From the NCBI GenBank assembly GCA_963693365.1, contig CAVNZM010000014.1, positions 4,340,001 through 4,404,000 on the forward strand: a DNA stretch of 64,000 nucleotides. The letters are read 5' to 3'. Below are positions 24,010-64,000 of the stretch, piece after piece. Position 1 is the first letter of the stretch. Each line of letters starts with the position of its first letter. The stretch is from Amoebidium appalachense (Eukaryota > Ichthyosporea). The notes under the pieces were generated by a model. The model ran no database searches. It saw nothing but the letters and a program-made list of their open reading frames with translations, and was not told where the DNA came from. The position numbers were made by a program, and so were the translations under genes.

Positions 24010-24368
24010 TCCCCCCCCCCCCCTCCCCCAACCCGAAACAACCCTGCGTACCTGCGGCTGTGGCCGGCACTGCCCTCTGCAGGTGACGTGCAGACTCCAG
24101 GGCCGAGCCCTTTGTTGCCGTCAACAGCCCCCTCACGGCCTGCCCTGCTGCGGGAGCCGTACGCGCCAGACGCACCCTACCCTCCGCGTTAGAAGCAAGA
24201 CGCACAAAGAGCCACGCAGGAGGAGGAAGGAGAAGGCGACAGGGAAGGAGGGGGGGGGGGGGGGGGGAGAGGGGGGAGGAAGGGGGGTAGGGGGAGTTAC
24301 CCATGTTGAGGGGCCCGCGCAACAGCAGCGGCAAAGGAGGCTAAACGTGTGCGCACGGCAGCACTCAT
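20235..24368 (-). CDS. NFU1: NFU1 iron-sulfur cluster scaffold, mitochondrial, 276 aa, nine exons
   Basis: Late-acting scaffold that delivers 4Fe-4S clusters to targets such as lipoate synthase. Exons (minus): 24368-24301, 24176-24052, 23843-23765, 22441-22347, 22216-22137, 21426-21324, 21256-21204, 20883-20743 and 20321-20235, totalling 276 codons plus TAG. The first about 65 residues (start [20 protein letters not shown]) are Arg/Ala-rich with almost no acidic residues, a mitochondrial presequence. The Nfu N domain follows from [19 protein letters not shown] (from residue 73) to about residue 160. The NifU-like domain has [12 protein letters not shown], then [10 protein letters not shown], and the cluster-binding Cys pair C224-x-x-C227 in GACGTCPSS. 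Its start lies 425 bp from the IPO9 start on the other strand, with which it probably shares a promoter. Introns contain a 28-bp-type repeat (20470-20690) and a 23-bp repeat (21490-21640). Confidence 0.96.
20470..20690. repeat. Minisatellite in NFU1 intron 8
   Basis: About eight copies of a CA-rich unit of 20-30 bp containing ACACATGCAGGGCACACA and variable GACAGAC inserts. Confidence 0.85.
21490..21640. repeat. Tandem repeat, about 23 bp, in NFU1 intron 5
   Basis: Five to six copies of a unit reading GAACTAGTTGCACACAACCA with small changes. Not coding. Confidence 0.8.
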
Positions 24369-24793
24369 GGCGAAGATAGCCGGCAAGTCGCACTATAAAG
24401 GGTTCAGAATGAGAAAATTGGCATGTAGAACGAAGTATGCTACTCGAGTCTCCCTTGCAAGTGACTGTGTCAGTGAGTCAGTGTGAGCCGCTGAAAAGAG
24501 AGCACGCACCTCGGTGACGTAGGGATGAAAGAGGTGACGTCATGTGGTGCACTCTGCACCAATCAGATGGTTTGGCGCCAAAACCCAGCAGCCAGCCTAT
24601 CACCATGCAGGGCACGTGTCCCTATAGCCCTTCATGCATGCAAGTAGACCACTTTGGCAAAAGAAAGTGGAGACTGTGTGTGCGTGGGTGGACCCTGCTG
24701 CACGCCACTGTACACATACCTACTTATATAAACTAGTTTGCATCCTACACGCTTGGGGTGTCGCTAGCCAGCCTTATTTCACATCACAGCAGC
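24369..24793. promoter_or_regulatory. Shared bidirectional promoter region, NFU1 / IPO9
   Basis: 425 bp separate the two divergent start codons. The stretch contains a palindromic CRE-type site TGACGTCA (24535-24542), a half-site TGACGT (24515-24520) and a CCAAT box (24559-24563) clustered within 50 bp. It lacks the homopolymers that fill the neighbouring introns. Regulation by CREB/ATF and NF-Y type factors is inference from the motifs. Confidence 0.55.
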
Positions 24794-35009
<10,216 letters not shown>

Positions 35010-35152
35010 CCCCATGCATGCACGTATGACTGTACACTACTATTATTAGATAGGGGGGGCTGGTCCCGCCCACACACACGTGCCCAGCACGTGCCCATAC
35101 ACTTTCGAGCCTACAAGCATAGTCCCAATATTCAACGATATGCACCGAGGTG

Positions 35153-40286
<5,134 letters not shown>

Positions 40287-40980
40287 GGATGTAAGGCTGC
40301 TTGGGCGACGTACGCGTGCGGCCAGCGGCTATGTTCCTTGGTGTGTCTGGCTGCAGTTTGACTGGTACGGCTGCAGCTGGGTGAATGGCGCGTAGATCTA
40401 TTGGGATCTATTGGCAGGGTTTGAACCATGAGCATCGGGGCTTGAAATCAGGATGGTCAACTGGCAAGTGCCAAGTGAGTGACCATGTGTTTATCGTACT
40501 TTGCTAAAACGTTTTCAATGCTCCCTTTTGGCCCCAATATATAGTGTCATAACTTGCTCACAGAGTCGCTGAGAACCATTTTATGCAGATATTCATACAC
40601 TTGAAATAACACAGCTATATCCTTCGTTTGTTGCAAATTTGACATGAGCACAGTACACTGCCCACACAGTGGGTGTGCCTACGCTCCGTGCCTGCTTACG
40701 ATTATTTTGGTGCAGTTCACTTTCTAAACACTATCAAAGCGTGCAGTAAGGATGTGCGAATGTGTGTGAGTATGCAAGTGTGTACGCGTGTGTATATATG
40801 CTTGTGTGCCTATGTGTCTGTGTGTGTGTGTGTGTGTTTTGGTATACGTTTTCGTCACATGCCCACACGTCTCCCCATGCATGGACTAGATAACCACCAT
40901 GCAGCCCATCCACTGACCACAACTCTACCAGCCCATCTACCCAGCTATTTTAGTGTCCTTCGTGCATGCATGCCACTATT
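40287..40980. other. Intergenic gap between PISD start and EAF stop
   Basis: 694 bp of mostly unique sequence. It must hold the PISD promoter and the EAF 3' UTR. An ATATCCTT at 40616-40623 resembles a U12 donor but no exon adjoins it. A GGTTCAAACC on the minus strand near 40430 resembles a tRNA B box, but no tRNA folds around it. Confidence 0.5.
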
Positions 40981-44807
<3,827 letters not shown>

Positions 44808-45217
44808 GGTTTCACGTGCAACCAAACAGTGCAAGCTACGGGCACACACGGCCCTGTGGCAGAAACGCACGGCACATGCACTCCTGGGGGAAAACCTAAT
44901 TGCGGAGGGGTAGGTGTGACACTTGGAAGCTGTGTGTGTGACTGAGCTCGGAGTTGGCTGGGTGATCGCGCAACCGGGGTACCAATATTGACCCGCGGCT
45001 GACTGAGCCAGATAAGACCAGGGCAACCAGCAGACCGGTCGGACAGACAGACAGGGATAACAGACGAGCAGGAGGGTTTGTGTGCACGGTGGTGTAGCGG
45101 TATTGTGTGTGCAGCGCCCAGTGCTGCGTAGGCTAGCGCCAGCGTGTATTTACAGTCCGCGCGTGTGTGCGTGTGTGCGTGGGTTCTGCTGTGCGTGCAC
45201 TATGCTTGAGCGGCAGC
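44808..45217. promoter_or_regulatory. Shared 5' region of the EAF and golgin genes
   Basis: 410 bp between divergent start codons with no long repeats. A bidirectional promoter is inferred from the geometry. No TATA or CRE site is evident. An out-of-frame ATG at 45203 precedes the golgin start by 15 bp. Confidence 0.4.
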
Positions 45218-51877
<6,660 letters not shown>

Positions 51878-52863
51878 TCTGATCACATAAGTCTTATGTG
51901 CAGGCCAGATGGTGGCCTAGTAGGTTATGAAGGTAGATGCACGAATGAATGCGGCATGTGTTTACTGATTATTGTCGCATCATCATGATAGCACGAGACT
52001 CAGTGTGGGACATTGGTCTCTCTGGCCAATATGTCATTATAAACACGCCTGCACGCAAATCTAAATACACACACACGTTGACACACAATCACACATGATC
52101 ATGAGTTCCTAATGCAATTTTTTTAAGACAGACATAGCTACAGTATTGATAATCAATATTGTACATAGTTTGGCACACTCATATTGGCCACATGTACACC
52201 CACAAACTGTCAGTATGACACACACACACACACATGTACCCCTGCCCTGCCTGCCCCTAGCCCCACTTCTTTTTGGAAAAAAAGCACTACTACAGTAAGC
52301 CCCCACAGCACACCAAAATTTAATAACTCGGTGACACACGCATATGGCGGCCTGGGGCGCCTACGCAGGGTGCGCAGTAACTAATACACAGTGACTGAGC
52401 CTCAGTGCTAATAGCTAGCCTCCTAACAAATCATCTACTAAACAAGTAGCTCGTTAATGATTTAGTAGTAGGCTCCGGATCTCCTGAGGCTCCCCTCCCT
52501 TCCCCCCCCCCCCCCCCCCCCCCCCCCAGGGGCCCAGGCGAGCCCTTTTGCTACATGTACAGGATGAAATTTTATCCTCCCCGGCCCCTCGGATCCCCAA
52601 GCAGGTCCCCGAGCTCCCTAGGCCTTCTCCTCCTTCCGCCTCAGCCCCCTCCATATGCATCCGGGCCCTTTCCCCCCCCCCCCCCCCCCCCCCCCCCTCC
52701 CCTCCCCTCTCCCTTCTTTCCCGCCCTCGAACATTGTAAGTCTCAATAGAGCATTAGATTATCTATGGCTACTAGTAAGCCAGGAATCTAACGTCAACAT
52801 AGGGTTCGAAGGGCGAATTCATTTGGGGGGGATGGGGAAGGAGGCCGGAGGGGGGTCTTTTTT

Positions 52864-52915
<52 letters not shown>

Positions 52916-54452
52916 TCGTATCAGCCCCACCCCCGGCCCGAATGTAATATGGCATAGGTGCAACTATAAGTTATGAAGTCTAGTTAGATAATTCTACTCC
53001 CCCCGACCCCGAACCCCCCTTTTAGTAGTTACTTTTCGGAATGCGCAGGCGCAGCTCTGCAGCGGCACGATAGTTTTGGCGCACTTGCTCGAACTCTTAA
53101 GATCTTGTCCCTGACCGCCCACCTGGACCTGGCTCGAGTGAATTAAGGTGCACCTTAAAAGCTTCAAATGCATACAAAACGAATACGCAAAATGCTGAAA
53201 GAGGGTTTCGGGTTTCAGTATACTGGTAGAAGAGAGTTGTGATTCCTGGGCTGCCCAGCAGGCAGCAGCCCAGCCAGGCCCAGGGCAGCGGCGCCACCGT
53301 GGCGCCGTATCGTCATCGTTGTCTGACTGCTGATTGGTCACTGGATACTACGAGATCTAGATTTGCACCAATCATGAACGTTATAGTTGATTAAGTAGCC
53401 TGATTGGCTTATATTGGACCAATCTTTGTGAACTTTCAGTGGACGAGATCTGCTGGGGTATCTGCCCATCTGATTGGCAAAGCGGTAGCCTTGTGTGCTG
53501 TTGCTGAGCCAGCGGCTGTCTTTTGCCACTCAGCACGCCAAAAGTCACGGGTGGCCATCTCTGCCGTGTGCTGGGTTGCACGCACATGTGCATACACCCG
53601 TAGGCACACACAATAAACACCCACCAAAAAGTCGGCTGTGTTGACAACAATAAAAACGACCGAACTACATGTTCCAGTAGCAGGAGTACAGGTGATGGCA
53701 TGGAAGATAGTGAGCACAATAGCGAAACAGACTTTTGGCAGAACTTTCAAATTATGCCTTTCTATTCATCTTGAATTTTCTTTCCTCAAAGCCTGCAAAT
53801 TTCTGCAGCAGGACCCAAGCGTAAAGGTAGGGTTCGTGCGCATGGGCATGGCGCATGAGGCCTGCAGCTGGATGTGAAGCAGAAAATTAATTAAACACTT
53901 ACCGTATCACTGCAGCTCTGAGTACACAATACGTAGACTCCCCACACAACACAGGGTGCAATCCCTTGCGCATAGACCGGAAAAACCAAGGCATATGTTC
54001 CGCGTTAACGTTGCTGCCGCCAGAGTCATTGGACAATTCTATGTGCTACGTTGCAATTGGTGGCCAGCAAAGCCTTGTGTATTGCAGCCTCTCAAACCAG
54101 GTAGGCATACCATAACCCCATGTGCATAAGCCAAATGTGCTGCTCCCGCGTGGTATGGAGGACCTTTTTGTAAATTTGAGCCATGGGACGTAGGCACCGT
54201 GGCAGCACACTGTGGCTTGATTGCCTCGCCGTGTTGGCTGCTGGTGGCATCTCGTTCTGATGGCCATGGTGCACCTGTGTGCCATCATGCCCCATGCTGA
54301 TTCGGTCCGTCGCCGTACAAACCCCTCCCTCATGCATTGACCCATCTTCCCCCTTGGCCTCTAACCATGGTGATAATGCCTCATTCGTCAGTGAAACACG
54401 ACCGTATATCTTTCTGTTCCTATTTCTTGCTCACTCCTTCCTCCTTCCTCAG
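51878..54452. other. Intergenic region and unlocated 5' exon(s) of the receptor kinase
   Basis: Holds a C-run (52502-52526), a C-run at about 52672-52697, a T-run joined to a G-run of about 50 (52858-52912), an NRF1-like TGCGCAGGCGCA near 53042, and a cluster of six CCAAT/ATTGG boxes at 53332-53475. The kinase gene's start codon and signal-peptide exon should lie here or nearby but could not be placed; the next exon needs a phase-1 donor before it. Confidence 0.5.
53332..53476. promoter_or_regulatory. CCAAT-box cluster upstream of the receptor kinase gene
   Basis: Six ATTGG/CCAAT pentamers in about 145 bp of non-repetitive DNA (near 53332, 53370, 53402, 53413, 53420 and 53472), in both orientations. 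NF-Y-type binding is inferred. It lies about 1 kb upstream of the first recognised kinase exon. Confidence 0.45.
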
Positions 54453-63996
<9,544 letters not shown>

Positions 63997-64000
63997 ACCG

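Noticed and set aside
40400-40470. tRNA-like B box (GGTTCAAACC, minus strand)
   Set aside because: The flanking bases do not form a T-arm or acceptor stem, and no convincing A box or anticodon arm is present.
40616-40623. ATATCCTT motif resembling a U12 donor
   Set aside because: It lies in intergenic DNA between PISD and EAF with no adjoining exon, so it is probably a chance match.

Overview
This is a eukaryotic nuclear window, most likely from a unicellular relative of animals (a holozoan protist such as a choanoflagellate, filasterean or ichthyosporean). The reasons are many short introns with GT-AG borders, a receptor tyrosine kinase with EGF-like modules and a mucin-like stalk, a translin-X homologue, an ELL-associated factor and a GRIP golgin. 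The exact lineage cannot be fixed from the sequence. There are no operons, Shine-Dalgarno sites or prokaryotic mobile elements. Introns and intergenic DNA are packed with very long C/G homopolymers, (CA/TG)n tracts and minisatellites, so most long open frames are repeat artefacts.

Layout: 81-438 (-) 5' coding part of a TSNAX homologue, gene running off the left edge; 4514-7077 (+) mitochondrial carrier family protein; 12829-16609 (+) acetyl-CoA synthetase; 20235-24368 (-) NFU1 iron-sulfur scaffold; 24794-35009 (+) importin-9, 29 exons; 35153-40286 (-) phosphatidylserine decarboxylase; 40981-44807 (-) ELL-associated factor; 45218-51877 (+) GRIP-domain golgin (golgin-97-like); 54453-63996 (+) EGF-module receptor tyrosine kinase, 5' exon(s) not found. 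Reading phase was followed across every junction. Summed coding lengths are multiples of three for the complete models, apart from one extra C in the kinase gene. NFU1/IPO9 and EAF/golgin are head-to-head pairs about 0.4 kb apart; IPO9/PSD are tail-to-tail with 143 bp between stop codons.

The genes do not form a pathway. Three products are predicted to be mitochondrial (carrier, NFU1, PSD), one makes acetyl-CoA, and the others serve nuclear import, transcription elongation, Golgi tethering and cell-surface signalling.

The most unusual content lies in the introns: a canonical AT-AC (U12-type) intron in the golgin gene and a second AT-ended U12-like intron in IPO9; GC-AG introns sharing a CAG|GCACGT donor; two loci with interleaved (A-B-A'-B') inverted repeats; a 32-bp tandem repeat that copies a 5' splice site; and a strong tendency for G-runs to lie on the coding strand.
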